DNA of 64,000 nucleotides, from contig NC_066598.1 of NCBI RefSeq assembly GCF_905475345.1, positions 744,001 to 808,000 on the forward strand, written 5' to 3'. The notes under the pieces are model-generated. The model had not been told where the DNA came from, did not search any database, and saw only the letters and a list, made by a program, of their open reading frames with translations. This stretch comes from Vespula vulgaris (taxonomy: Eukaryota; Arthropoda; Insecta; Hymenoptera; Vespidae). Both the position numbers and the translations under genes were made by a program. Below are positions 23,601 to 37,780 of this stretch, piece after piece (within the stretch, counting starts at the first letter, position 1; every line of letters starts with the position of its first letter).

Positions 23601-25133
23601 TGGAGTCTTATCGCCATTAGACTTACAATTGGATAGCTGAATCGTATAATTCGAGTGCAACTCGAGTACAAATCGAGGACGACATTGGCGTTCCCTTTAC
23701 GACGAACATAGAGGACAACGAACGGGAACGAACATCGGTCGTCGATATCGAGGAGAATCTCTGCGAGGTCTATGAAAGCTTCTTCTCTAATAATAAACAC
23801 GATGCGCAGAAACGGGAACGCTCGAGAATGGCGCGCGATTCATGGAAGCGAGCGCACTCGTACTTTAATCAGAAACGAAAGGCAACAATATGTCTGGGTG
23901 CCAAGGGAGTAAGTGCTATCGTAAATATCGATCTGTCGGTCCTCTCTCCCTCTCTCTTTCTTTTTCCGTACCTGCCTGACGACGATACTTTTGTAAATTG
24001 GAACGGAAATGGAATCGACGTGTAGTCGAATCAAATTGATTTTACGATAGTTCTGAAATATCTTAGGACGATATAGCACAACAGCTGTTTTATTGAAAAT
24101 CTGAGTAAATCAGAGACGGATGGACAAGATAAATGGGACGCGTGACACGTAGAGATACGTGAAATAAGAAGAACGAAGGGAGAATGGGAGGAAGCAAAAG
24201 GAAGGAACGAAAATAAAAAACAAAAAAAAAGAGAAAAGCAGAGAAGAGAAAAGAAAAGAAAAGAAGAAAAAAAGAGACAAAAGAAAATGAATAAAAAAAA
24301 AAAAAAAGAAAAAATCGTAGAGAACGAGTAGGAAGGACGACGTGTCTTGCCCGAGGCTAGAGCAATATGCGCCGATTGTCCTCGTCTCTCGTCGTAGGAA
24401 GGGCCAAGGGTGGTGAGGGAGGAGCGATGAACTGGTCCAGGAGAGGAATGAAGAGCGAAGAGGACGCAGGAGGGGCGTAGCTTTCGCACGAGAAGAGGTC
24501 AAAGGTTAGAGACAGACGCGAAATAGAAAGCTCTTTTCCTGAAAGTCATATCGTTGGGAAACGGATACGAACCGGGACGAGGCTTTCACCGTCCTTTGAC
24601 CTCCTCCTTTGATCCTTTCTCGCCCTTCTTTCTTTCCTCTTTCCTTCCTCTGCCTCTCTCTCTCTCTTGCTCGCTCTTTGTTCTTCCTCGCTAGCGCGTC
24701 CCAATTGTTGTTGATCGCGTTTCATGAACCATCGGCCCGCCCATCCATTTACCTTTATCCTCCTATTCTCTTCGCTTCGTCTCTATTTTTCTTTCGATCT
24801 ATCATAAGCTTCTCACATCCGAGCCAGGTATTGGATGACGATGAATTTATGTACTTACTTACTCCAAACGATCTACAAATTGGCTCTTTCCTTCGTTTTC
24901 TTTTTTTCTCTCTCGTTTTTTTTTCTTTTTCTTTTTCTTTGGATATAGAACATTCGATTTGTTTTCTTTGTATATAGGAAAGCTTTCTTCCCGCAGGTGC
25001 GATGAGCTAGTAAGAGCTATTCCAGGCAGCAGGAGGGCAGCTGGAGGGCAGCGAGTAGCAGAGCGAAGCTTCTTCTTCGCTTGTGGATAGAGAAGGGAGG
25101 AGGGGGCAAGAAAGGGCGGCAGGAAAAGGCGGC
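20600..25133 (+). other. Probable Tpst 5' untranslated exon and long first intron
   Basis: A CpG-rich stretch at 20600-21116 ends in a good donor (GTAAGTG at 21117). An acceptor with a pyrimidine-rich lead ends at 24978 or 24996 just before the Tpst coding start. I infer a 5' non-coding exon and an intron near 3.9 kb. Inside lie alternating GT/GC/GCAT runs (20796-20880), GAGC repeats (20893-20928), CT and TA tracts (21599-21640), and a purine-rich block at 24180-24315. All longer open frames here are Ser/Arg/Leu/Phe low-complexity and are not credible proteins. The transcription start is unknown. Confidence 0.4.
25002..25010 (+). promoter_or_regulatory. Two-codon upstream ORF before Tpst
   Basis: ATG AGC TAG, a minimal start-stop-like upstream ORF, 124 bases before the Tpst ATG. 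It would be in the mature leader if either acceptor (ending 24978 or 24996) is used. Any effect on translation is inference. Confidence 0.4.
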
Positions 25134-27170
25134 ATGTCGTTGCTGTCGAGTCGTGCCGGCCGAAAAGGGCCCATTCTCTGCTTCGTAGCGCTGCTCTTCG
25201 TTTTCGCTCTCTATCAGCTGGGTATCATTTGTGGCACCGATAAGAACGGACCTGCCATCACGATGCTAGCGAAAGAGGTGAGAGAGAGAGAGAGAGAGGG
25301 AAAGAGATAGATAGAGTAGAGAGAACGCAACGAGCCAAGTATCGCATATGTTTCTAACGTTTGCTTTCAGAAATACGTCATTGGACCATTCGACCATAAA
25401 ACCTACACCTACGATCGATACATGCCGCTTATTTTCATCGGAGGCGTGCCGAGATCAGGCACGACCTTGATGCGCGCCATGCTCGATGCGCATCCCGACG
25501 TGAGGTGAGTGTAGTCGGTCGTTAGCAATAATTTTCTCCGTCGCTTTTCCCTATAAATCTTTCGACGCTCTCGATCGAATAACTCCGAGTAAATCGGATA
25601 AGTTTGTATAAGGGACTTATGTAGGATCGGATCGAATTAGTTTTCTCTCTTTGTTTATTTATTCTTTGATTTTCTTGAAAAAAGAACACAAGTTTCAAGG
25701 CAAGATCGTTAGTCGTATAAGGTAAAAAACGTGGCATGCTAAACGCGTTGTATCCCCTTCTAATTTATCCACCCTTCTCCGTCCGACGGCTTGTAAATCG
25801 ATTTTCGTCTCCAATCGTGCGTATCTAATGCTCGCCGATCAACGACATCGTCCGATAGAGTTTATTCGAATTATTAGGTGCGGTCAAGAGACCAGGGTTA
25901 TACCGCGGATTCTGCAAATGAAAATGCACTGGTCCAAATCCGAAAGAGAAAATTTGCGACTGACGGAAGCTGGTATCTCCAAGGATGTAAGTATCTACTG
26001 GTGATATTATACCCCTGTAATAACGAATTAAACTATATATATTTAGTACGTTTAGTCGACGTTGGAACGAGATTATTCAATATATCATTACGGCTCGTTT
26101 ACAAGGGGGAACTATTTTCTAGGTGATAGACAGCGCGATAGCGGCGTTTTGCTTGGAGATAATAGCTCGACACGCGGAACCGGCTCCTAGATTATGCAAC
26201 AAAGATCCTTTAACATTGAAAATGGGTTCCTACATGCTCGAGCTTTTCCCTAATGCCAAATTCATTTTCATGGTACGAGACGGTCGTGCCACCGTTCATT
26301 CCATCATATCGAGAAAGGTAAAGGAATCTCTATGAATTCCTTCTCTTCGATGACCTCGCAACGTTCTCTTTTTCTAGGTCACCATTACGGGCTTCGATCT
26401 GACGTCTTACCGTCAATCATTGATTAGATGGAATCACGCTATTTCCGCGATGTATGGACAATGTCGGGAGGTCGGACCAGAAAGATGTTTAATGGTACCA
26501 TACGAACAGCTGGTACTGCATCCGAGACAATGGATGAAGAAGATCTTAAACTTTTTGGACGTGCCTTGGAACGAATCGGTGATGCATCACGAGGAATTTA
26601 TCAACAAACCTGGCGGGGTGCCTCTGAGCAAGTTAGTACTAGTTTTGAAAAAAAAAAGAGAAAACTAGTTTGATTTTCTATAAAATTCCAATACGATTTG
26701 CTAATTCCATTTACCGTTTTACTTTTTTTCTTTTTTTTTTTTTTTTTTTTTTGATCGTGCAGGGTCGAGAGATCGTCGGATCAGATAATAAAGCCGGTTA
26801 ATCTAGAAGCTTTGACCAAATGGGTGGGCAACATTCCGGAGGACGTTGTCAGGGAAATGCCAGACATTGCACCGATGCTCTCGGTTCTCGGTTATGATCC
26901 TTATGCCAATCCACCTGTCTACGGTGCTCCTGACAGTCTAGTTAGCGACAATACTAGACGGTACGTATTATTACGTTCAATTGTTTCGGTGTCCTTGTAC
27001 ATTTATTTAAACATTTCGATCGTTAAATCCTCTCTCTCTCTCTCTCTGTCTCTCTCAGGGTACTCGCTGACGGGGAAGTTTGGGCGGCGAAAGCTCGGCA
27101 ATTCGATCTACGAGTAAAACCAATTGGACTGAGTAACGAAGATGATTCTACCAATGGCCCAAATGCGTGA
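25134..27170 (+). CDS. Tpst: Tyrosylprotein sulfotransferase (Golgi, type II membrane)
   Basis: Transfers sulfate from PAPS to tyrosines of secreted and membrane proteins in the trans-Golgi. CDS joins 25134-25277, 25371-25504, 25878-25986, 26123-26317, 26378-26631, 26763-26960, 27059-27170, phases consistent, 381 aa. There is a short cytosolic tail, then a signal-anchor at about residues 13-33 (PILCFVALLFVFALYQLGII). The 5'-phosphosulfate loop GGVPRSGTTLMR holds Arg76, the catalytic-base Glu97 is in RCGQETR, the 3'-phosphate site is MVRDGRATVHS at 179-189, and the cysteine pair CREVGPERC and the signature GYDPYANPP follow. The Gln before Glu97 replaces a Glu of vertebrate enzymes but is not the catalytic residue. 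The frame is open upstream (a GTG at 25083), but the first ATG is 25134. The fifth exon uses donor GTTAGT. The intron before exon six has a long T-run. Confidence 0.97.
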
Positions 27171-28363
27171 CCAAGGATCGAGCAACCTTCTTTAGGAACG
27201 CTTTATCCCAATCCGTACGATTTACCGTCATAGTCTAACGGAAATGCAAACGTACACGCAAACGATGCGGCTCGTCCCATTTTCTCTTTCTCTCATTCTA
27301 TATTTCTATCTTCTTTCCTCTTCGCAACTCCCGCGCAGTGCGCCTGGAGATGCGCATATTCGCCAACTAGGGAAAATCGAATCCGCGGAATTCACTAAAT
27401 TCTCGCGACCTCCTTTGAAAAGAAAAATGAACTACGTTTACCAAGCATTATGATATCTAATGTTTAGAAATAATTCAATCAACTTTATTTTTTATTGTTA
27501 ATTTTATATATCAATCGTGTTCGACTGGGTCGTGTCGTTTAAAAAGTATTAACGAGTCAAAGTCCTTCCATTATGGAAATGCAAACTATTTGAGGAAACA
27601 AAAAAGAAAGAAAAATAAGAGAACAAATTTAAGCAATGATCAATCTCTATTTCTGATATCTATTTCTTCTACTTTACGTGTGACACGTTAAAAATGTGAA
27701 AAAAGAGCTTTCGTATCCCCGTCCTGAATCTCACGGTATCGATTTTTCGTTTTTTTTTTTATCAATTTGAAAGAGAACATTGATCGGGTCGAAGACTGTG
27801 AAATATTCTCTTGTACGAATGCGGGCTAAAGAGTACGGCAATGTTTTATATTCTTCGTTTTTCAGTTAAACAGGATCATTTGCAAAGAGAAATGTATCAT
27901 ATATATATATATATTATATTACACGGACGACTCATTGAAATGTGAACATTAATTTAGTCTTGTTTGGAATGTTAGTGTCCAACAAATTATGCGATTAAAT
28001 TATTTTAATATTACATATAACTCTAGATTTTCTTTTCCGTCCACCACCCATTCCTTTAGCTAATATCTTTATGATTTATAAAGATAGCATTCATTTATGT
28101 AAGATTATATGAAGAACGATTAGTGAAAGAGGCTGGACATGATAGATATTATATATAACATCATTTTATTAATTTTAAATTAAAATCGGTTATAAATTAT
28201 GGTGATGAGTTCGAATACTAGGACTAGGACAAATGGTTCTCGCAGCTTTGTTCTGTATATATATATATACTCATTTTTATATTGCATATATGTAGTTGTT
28301 GAAGGATGAGCGTTTATCGTCTTAGATATCACACAAACATGCACTCGCTCTCTCTGTACGCAC

Positions 28364-28463
<100 letters not shown>

Positions 28464-28954
28464 AATTCAACGAAATAACAAAAAAATGCTTTCACCAATA
28501 AGCGTCTATTATAGAGGGTGACTCGTATCGTCTACGATTCATAGATACATCCAATTTCTCCCTTTCTTGAAACCTTTTTTAAAGGCCGGAAAACGAATCG
28601 AATCGATCGTTCTTCTCTATCGAACGTGACATGCAATATGTCTCAAGTTTTTCGACCGCGACGACAAAGCGCGTTGAAAAGAAAATTTCTTTTTTTTCTC
28701 ATCTTTTTTTCCCTGTTTTCATTTTTTTTTTTTTTTTCAAAGACGACTCCAGTGCGTAAAGACGATGTAACATGCGTTACGTTATTCGCGAATTACAACA
28801 TCCGAGACGCGACGAAGCATAGGTAATAATGGAAAGGAATAGCAAATCTTACGTCGTCGCTTTTTCAAAGTTGCCAGCAACTTTTCTTTTCGAAAAAAAC
28901 TCGACACTGGAGCTTCGTCTTTCCGGAAAATCTATCTTTTTTTTTTCTCTTTCT

Positions 28955-29011
<57 letters not shown>

Positions 29012-30883
29012 TCACTCTCACTTTCTCTCTCTCTCTCGCTCTCTCTCTCCGTGAGTTTCTTTTTACGTCTCCGATTCGAGCGCGTCTCGCTCGAATTCCA
29101 TTTCGGATGAATCGTAAATTCGAAAAGAGATTTGTCTCTTTTTCCTCGCCTATTGGAACTCGCCGAGACTCGTGCGGCTTTATAAAAACGTTATCAAGAT
29201 AATGGCAGTGCGGTATAGCGGAGAAGATCTCTCAGAGATCGATCGATCGCACGACGGTGCCTCCTCTCGGCGAGATCAAAGAGATCGATCTGGATCAGGC
29301 TCGAGGTATCGGCATACACAACTAGTATTTCTCTTTTCTCCCTGTTATTTCGTTTCGTTCCTTCAAAGTAATTCTTTAGATATATTATTTTTTATCATCG
29401 ACCATATTTTTATCATGTGGGTAATGCATTTATTTAGATGCCCGTTCCATCACGACTCGATACGATTTATATTCGCAAAGATCGCCTTTAGCACTGTCGT
29501 GCCCTTTCTTCTAACCTTTTTTTTTTTCTCTAATTCCCTTCTTATTCCTTTGCAATCTTTATTCGTGAACATGGAGATTCCGGCAAAATGGCTTTAACGC
29601 AGAAGCTGTTGCTATTATAAATATGTCTTTATATGTACACGTACACACATACGCACGTACTATTGGCGATTAGGCGAGATTAGTCTGTCTCCTTCATTCT
29701 TTTCTGTCTTTGGACGATGCCAAGTAATCGCTCGAATCGAAGCAATTCGTAAAGATCAAACAATTTGTTAATATATATATCAACAATTATTACCAAGAAA
29801 CGATCTTTTTACGATTAATTTTAAAACGATCTATCACGAAACAATGCTTCGAACGAATATGGATGTATAGCCGCGGTCGTAGATCTATAGAGATATATAT
29901 TTATATATATATGCATATATAATATATATCACATTGCCATTAACAATTATACAGCACAGCCAGTGACTCCAATTTTATTATATACATTCTCCGCTCTGGT
30001 TGCTTTTATTTTAGCTTCAACGCATCGCCGATACGTCGTCATCATCATCCTCCTCATCCACCCTTTTCCATCTTTCTCTATTATTTTTTTTTTCAAGCTT
30101 TAACACCTTCGAGGAAGAATCACGTTATATATATATCTTTTTCTTCGATCAACAGGTTTCCGTTCTTAACGATAACACGTCGATTCGTTTGTCGGTACCT
30201 TCGTCGAACGAGGATCGGTCTTGATCGATACGATCCTTGATCGATCGATCGAACGGAGCAAATTTCTAATAATAATTACATTCCTGCAATTTTTTCTAAA
30301 GCATTTCGGATCTTTTACGGTTGGTTTATAAAACCGATTAAGCACTATATTCTTATCTCTTCTCCGTTCGAATGTTGTCGCTACGCGGACGCGTGATCGC
30401 ACACATACATGTACACAAGTTTACGGGAGCAAAAAGGGAGTGAGGTAGGAGCGAGAAGGTAGAGCTTGAAAATTTATCGGAAGGGTTTTTCCATTGCAAT
30501 AATTTCTTCGTCATCTTCTATGATACAGGGTGGGGCAAAAATTTCATACAAGATCAAATTATATACGCCACTCTGTGTCAAAGGACGACAGGGGATAAAA
30601 AGGGAAGGAATGCAGCTCAAATTGATTCGGACGAGGAAAAAGGAAATGAGATATGCGTGAGATTATTCTTTCGAAGGATAACAAAATTAGAATTATCAAC
30701 GATTGCCCTTTCTTTTGCCTATCGGGGCAAAGAAAAGTAATCGTGTGAAACGATTAAGGAGTTTAAACTAATTTTAGTTTGTCATAGACGGTGTCGCCAT
30801 GACTAAAAATGCGATGAAGATGACGATTAGAATATAATATTTATAGTAATAATAATAATAATAATGATAATTTTTACTAATGT

Positions 30884-30904
30884 TATATATATATGTATAT
30901 ATAT

Positions 30905-30950
<46 letters not shown>
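30884..30950. repeat. (AT)n microsatellite
   Basis: About 65 bases of AT units with a few interruptions, preceded by AAT units at 30847-30865. A second long AT tract of similar size lies at 32206-32272, and a shorter one at 45786-45820. Confidence 0.95.
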
Positions 30951-30954
<4 letters not shown>

Positions 30955-31218
30955 TGACCGATATTAAATGCTATCGGAAAAATCCAAGTAATAACGCTAG
31001 ATAACGATTTTCTTTTCTTTTTTTTTCTAAGTAGCAGTACTGCGAAACCGTATATCCACTACTTGGATAACAGGAATAATACTATCAGTTAATTATAATA
31101 TCAATTATAATAACAGGGTCCGCGTTTGTTAGTGCTCTAAACGTATCGTTATGTACAAATAGATGCGTGTATGTATAACGTATATACAAAATTACGTGCG
31201 ATGGAGTGTCGACGGAGT

Positions 31219-31275
31219 GGTGATGGTGGTGGTGGTGGTGGTGGTGGTAGTGGTGGTGTGGTGGTAATGGTGGTT
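31219..31275. repeat. (GGT)n repeat with interruptions
   Basis: GGT units with occasional GAT, AGT and GTGT breaks, followed by a GCT-rich piece to about 31308. No credible reading frame spans it. Confidence 0.9.
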
Positions 31276-31835
31276 GTGACGTTGATGCTGCTGATGCTGC
31301 TGCTGTTGTACGATTATGGATAGATATCCGATTCGAGTTTTTCTTTTACAGGGTCGTGGACAAGATCATGAAATTCATTATATACGCATTAAATCGTATA
31401 TAGGATCACACTATGTGTATATGTATGCATGTCAATGATATCGTATTCGGTGCGCAATTATGTCGTACATATGTATATCGATGTGTTGATCTTAACGAGA
31501 ATGTATTACGTACGAATAAAGAATGCTTCTTTTTTCTTTTTTTATGTACTTGTACACGTATCACTTGGAGACGTTTATAACCACGGTTAATTTCTATTAC
31601 CAACTATCCTGCATCTTTTTGCTATCCTTTTTTTCGTTTTTCCCATACACAAGTAGCTACTGATCGGGGACTCTCAACGACATTCGTCCTATGGAACACA
31701 TTTTGGCATTTCTCCTTTTCTCTCCAACTCCTTTCCCATCGAAACGTTCGCTTACTTTTCCCATGCTTCGTTCCGATCGTGCATTTTTTTACGCGTCTCT
31801 TTCTTTCTTTTTACTTTCTTTCCCTTCTTCTTTCT

Positions 31836-31881
31836 TTTATTTATTTATTTATTTATTTATTTAGTTATTTATTTATTTATT
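31836..31881. repeat. (TTTA)n tetranucleotide repeat
   Basis: About eleven TTTA units with one TTAG interruption. Confidence 0.93.
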
Positions 31882-32204
31882 TTTTCTTTAACTTTTGGTC
31901 GTACTTTAATAAGACGCTCGAACACGATAAAATCTCTCTCTCTCTCTCTCTCTCTCCTCCCCCGCTCTCCGTCGCGTTGAGAATTGGCACAAACAACAAA
32001 GTCTTAGATAAAAAGGCACTATTTTAGTAAAGCGGAATAGTTTTGTTCACGTCGCCATTTAGCCTTTCCATTTCTTTTTTTTTTCCGCGATAACAAACAT
32101 TCCTTTCCCTTCTCTGGATAGTAAAAAAATGTGCGTACGAGTGGATAGGGTCTTTGAAACAGTCCACTTTTCGCGTTTAAGAGGTCCGAGGACGATCAAG
32201 GGAG

Positions 32205-32259
<55 letters not shown>

Positions 32260-32952
32260 TACATATATATATAGGCATGTATCTGTATGCACGCGAGAAA
32301 GCATATTTTCTTTTTGTTTTACCTCGTCGTTTCTTTCTCGTTCGAGATTCGAGATTTTTTGCTATTTTTTCTCGGTAGAGATCTTCTCTTGGGAAGGATC
32401 CCACACGTAAAAGGACCAAAGTTTGTTTATTTTTTTGTCGATAGAATTCTTCGCAATTTTTCTTTTTTTTTGTTTTTTTACTTTTTTTTTTCTGTGGTTT
32501 TTTTCTGTTCGTAACATTTATGTAAAAAACGTCAGTCTTTCGTATCTTTTGCATAGTACAAAAAGCATGAGACGTGTGTGCTCATTGTAAAAACCGTATT
32601 CATAGCTATTATGAAATGAAAATAGATATATATGAGTGAAGACGACGGACGTTCCTTATCGCGGAATAAAGAACGTAAAATGTTAATTATCGCGATTAAC
32701 GTAAGCGATGTAAGAGCGCGAGATCACGGATGAATTCTATCGATTTCTATCTTCTTTAATGACTATTCTTCGAAATATATATATATATATATAAGCGTTA
32801 TGAGTAATTTAAGTTTCATTGGATTTTACGTTTTATAGAAACTAAGAAAAAAGCGCAGATCATGAACATGAGTCGAGCTCGATCACCGATATCCTTTCTG
32901 GTCCGCAATAAAACGATATAATCGATAGACGATGACGTTTGTCATACTTTTC

Positions 32953-33055
32953 TACATACGTACATACATACATACATACATATATATACATACATACATA
33001 CACAGACATATGTATACATACACACATACATACATATATATATATATACGTATAT
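32953..33055. repeat. (CATA)n/(TA)n compound repeat
   Basis: CATA units with variants (CACA, TGTA) grading into TA units. Confidence 0.88.
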
Positions 33056-33697
33056 GACCGTAGCGCTCTTTTCTACGATATCGTTTGGAAAATACAGATT
33101 CAGTAAAAACGAAAGACATCGTGCAAACTATGAATTGTTCGTATCAGAACGATGCTTGTAACGATCGCTCCTCGGTATTTGACTGCAAAAGACTGTATTG
33201 TAAAACGTATACAAATGTCGTCGTGTAGAGCGTATATATTACAATATATAGGATATCAAAATTTTGAAAAAACATCTAGGCGACTCGAAAGGTCGATGAA
33301 TTATTGGTCGCACGTTTTTACGGGTATGCGTCAGATTGGAATGCATCGAAGATGAGAGAAGATCGAAGAGAGGGAGATCGCTCCGATCTTCGATGCAATC
33401 TCTCTGTATTACGTCGGATCGATGATGGTTCCTTTTAAAAAAAAGGATTCGGTTGAAGAGCGACATGTAGAAAAAAAAAACAATGTTGTTTGTGCATCTC
33501 GTTCAGCGTTACTTCTAATTGTAAGCACGAAACACGCTTCTTTCCCTCAATTAAATATATGTGCGTTTTATCTCCTCTTTCCCACCTTTTTGCTCCTTTA
33601 TAATCCTCCTTTGGAATTCTTTAGAAAATTGATAGAAATACTACGGTCAACGCACAGCCAGATATTTCTTAACGCATCCCATTCCCTTTCTATCTTT

Positions 33698-33737
<40 letters not shown>

Positions 33738-34949
33738 CTCGCTATTCTCCTACTTTTCTCGGCTACGAGTCCTCTCTTTTTTCGCACACGCACCGATGTT
33801 CTCCATCGCGTAAACGCAACGCGCGCGTGCGCTCACACTCATACACGGACACGCACACACGCAACATACATACAAAGAATCGATTGAACACGTGGTGGAT
33901 ATTGCATTTGCGTGTACTGGACAATTTCTCGTGATTCTTTATCGGCTAATATCGTAAGTGCGGATAAGTCAACTCTCGAGAGTACGCGACGAGTTTCTAC
34001 GTCGTATGTTTTTTTCCCCTTTTTTTTTGGAAAGTCTGCTAGTGATCAGAAGAATGCTCCGAGTCGTGTCAACTACGATACAACATTCGATTTATCATTT
34101 ATATTTTCTTTTATATCATTTTAATTATAATATTATCTAAAAGGTCAGAAATCATCTGAAAACGAGAGATTACACGACCCGGATCATTTTCATAATCACC
34201 GGTACAAATGGTCCTCCCTACTTTAAAAACGAACGAGAACTATAGTGCGATCATTTGCTCGTTCGCGCATAGATATGCATCGATTTTGTATATGTATCTT
34301 TTTTCTCTCTATCTCTTTCTTTATTTGTTTATTTTTTCTTTTTCCATTCATCGACGAACGAATACGCAAGTATTCGTACGAACGTATCGTAAAGCTAATA
34401 TCACTTTAATCGTCAAACATCTAACGCAAAGATCATACGTTTCTTTCCCCACGAGCTTTTTTACGAGTTCGTCCAGTTCACGATACCTATCATTATAATC
34501 GCGCGCTCGATCTAGCGCTTTTCTTCCCTTACGTTCCTTCGCAATCGTGCTAGTCTTGTATATTTCGAATATAGCTGCAATTATCTATCTATCTGTATTA
34601 CACGACGAACACTGTCTTTTCACGACCGTGTGCCTCGTGATGAAAAGAAAAGGGTAAGGAAGGGTGAGAAATGAAGCGTAATGGAAAGGATCGACGACAA
34701 CACGCGTCACTAGTTCTTGGTATAAAAGTTACACGACAAAATCGTCACTTCGACTACGATTTTGTCACGTCGAAAATGCGAAAGTCTCGTAACGTCGATA
34801 TTGCGTTACTCTGCGCAGCAAAAGACGTGTACGTGTTGCATACATAGACGTGTAGATATACGCACACGTACACACACATATATATACACATGCATATATG
34901 TATATATAAATATATATATATATATATACGTATGTAATGAGAATAGTTA

Positions 34950-34968
34950 TAATAATGATAATAATAAT

Positions 34969-35005
<37 letters not shown>

Positions 35006-35032
35006 TTAATAATAATAATGATAATAATAATG

Positions 35033-35101
<69 letters not shown>
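34950..35101. repeat. (AAT)n trinucleotide repeat, about 150 bases
   Basis: The longest trinucleotide tract in the window, AAT units with scattered GAT and ATT variants. It produces artificial poly-Asn, poly-Leu and poly-Tyr open frames on the two strands. Degenerate AAT-like DNA continues at 35270-35330. Confidence 0.96.
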
Positions 35102-35761
35102 GCAGTAATGATATGATATCGACGTTACCAATAGTAATGAAAACGTTGATGGCGATGACGATGATAACAATGATAGTATTTGTAGCAAATAATCGTAATG
35201 CGATAAACAATTAACGTATTATTGCGGTAATAAAAAGTAAAAATAAACCTGTACTCGTTAATGACGACGCCGATGATAATAATGATAATGATATAATAAT
35301 ATTAATATAATAAAAGTAATAATAATAAAATATTAACAACTGATTCTTTTACGAACCACGCGAGTAGAGACATTCACCCAGAAGCACGCGCGCACATCCA
35401 TTCAAGTTCACACTCTCGCACATACTAGAGCGAAAAATTTTATATCGCTCGTACACAGACGATCAGTCGGTTTTTACGGCCTTTCGTACGCCGTGTGTTT
35501 CTTCTTATTATACCCTTCTCGCCGCTAGAGAAAAAAAAAAAGAAAACAAACAACGAAAAGAAACAAGGTACGGAGAAAAGACGAGTGTTCCCTGACGTAC
35601 GCAAAGTTTCCTTTTTTGTATCCCCCTACTCTTTCATTATCTCTCTCTTTCCCTCTCTCTCTTTCTTTCTCGACTTTTACACACTTGTCCTTTGGACTCA
35701 CCTTGCTCGTCGCACGCGTATAAAGTTTCTAGATATATTATACAATGTATATGTGTGTACA

Positions 35762-35822
35762 CACATATATATATGTATGTATATATATATGTATGCATGT
35801 ATGTATGTATGTATGTATATAG
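35762..35822. repeat. (ATGT)n tetranucleotide repeat
   Basis: ATGT/ATAT units with one GCAT variant. Confidence 0.88.
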
Positions 35823-36179
35823 TAACTAATGCAAATAACACGCCTAATCTCTTAGTGCCAAAAATTGGAGCATTTTCTTTCTTTTATCGTCGAGAATAGG
35901 CAAAAGGGCCCGAAATGGCGATGGCCTCGAGAGAATGAAAGAGAGAAAGAGATGACTAGCTATCCAGAGTCGTAGCCTCGCGCCTATCATCTATCTATTC
36001 TTCTCTCGTCTCTTGAAGAACTGAAAATTTTTGAAACGGTCCTTCTTGAACGACCGACGGGCAATCTAATCGCGGGATCGCCGTAATCGATGGCGGTTTT
36101 TTCACGACGTGTCGTCTAACCGGGGTGAGTACGTAGAAAAGTATGCTGCCTAGAGTAGGTGCGCCTTTGTTGGGCCGTC

Positions 36180-37740
36180 TCATTTGGGTACGCGATAATA
36201 ACGTAGAACGAGGTATCCGAGGGTACGGAAAATGACGAGGAAGGCGAGTAGGACGGCCGTGTTTGCCCAAAGTGGCAAACCCGAACCCCTCGCGCCACCT
36301 TGGTTCTCCAATATTGCCGACACGGGTATCGTTGTACCGTTCTTGCATTCGAGAAACTTACTTGGCTGGGAGCACCTAAGAAAGAGATCGAGTAGGGTCA
36401 CGTGGAAGAATTTTCCATGACATTTTATAAAAGAAGAAAGATCGAAAGGGTCTTACGCGATCGGTTCTCCAACGCCGAATTCGAGAATCTGCATATTTTG
36501 ATAGGCGTAATGCACCATGCTGGCGTATCGAGCCCATGCTAACCACGGTGGTACAGCTGTCGCCAAGTAACCACCCAAAAGTTGAGTGGCGAGCGTGTAC
36601 AAGGCGCTAGCGGTTATGCTCACTTGAAGATCCAGACAACAGGCGCCAACGAAAAATCCGACGCTCTAAAAAAAGGTTGAAAAAACGGGGAGAAACTTTT
36701 TACGTGTCGATTAGCGATTAAGGAGAGAGCGACGCACTCGTGACCGGTCGAATATACGAACCTGCGCGACAACGGTGTTGAGTAGTAAAAATGCCAACAA
36801 CGTGACAAAGACCGCCGGGCTCTGGAAGCCCAACATTGGGTAACTAATGATATGGTAAACGGCGGGTAATGTTATCGTCAATGGCAGCTCGCCGACCATT
36901 TTCGCCAAGTAGTAGGCCGACAGCCGATACGATCCTGATAATCGCTCCTTGTTGATAACCTCCCGTTCCGGAGGAACTGAAACAGATCAGAACTTAAAGT
37001 TAGAGAGAGACCAACGAATAATACGTGTCTGCTTATGTTTCCGCTAGATTAACATAACAAAAGCTCGTCCAAATCTCTCGAGCCGATGATTGCGACTCCC
37101 TCTAAGCTGTGACCGCTTTACTAGGTCACACTTCGTCCCACATACCTCGAGATTCTTCATTGAACGTTCCGTCGTCCTTTGCATATCTTTGTAGTAAAAA
37201 AAAAAAAAAAGTGTTGAATGCCCGATTGAGCGTATTACGTTGTGGCTCAATTAACCAATCAGCTTCGTTTGGCTCGCGCTCGTTGCGCAATCGTACGAGA
37301 GTTACCTGATGAAAACTTGAGAACTTTCCACTAGCTTTAACTCGGGCTATGCTAGAATATCTACGTATCGTTTCATTCGGCGACATTGTTATCGGTAGAT
37401 TATAACGTTTGGAATGCGAAACAAAGTATGCCAACGTTATGGTAAAAAGAAACTTACAACTGGAGAGTGCACCAAAGTGTGCGAAGAGCATCCAATACGT
37501 GGTGCTGAAGAACATCCATCCTTGAATGTCGTGAAGGGCAGCTTCGGTCCTAGGTAGCCTCAGCCATAAAAGACCGGCCAACAAGCCTAGGGCTATCGTT
37601 TGTAGCCAATTTAAGCGAGACAGCATTCTTGGTCGTGCCTCTTGAAAATTTCTTTCCGATAATACCTATCGACGTACAAGAGGAGAAGATGTAGAGAGAT
37701 AGATGGATAGATAGAGAGAAAGAGGGGGTGGGGGAAGGGT

Positions 37741-37780
<40 letters not shown>

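Noticed and set aside
25083..25133. In-frame upstream extension of Tpst beginning at GTG
   Set aside because: No ATG upstream; it would put 17 charged residues before the signal-anchor. ATG at 25134 fits a type II membrane protein.
34762..35214. 150-codon poly-Asn open frame
   Set aside because: Read-through of the (AAT)n microsatellite; the other strand gives poly-Leu and poly-Tyr equally well.
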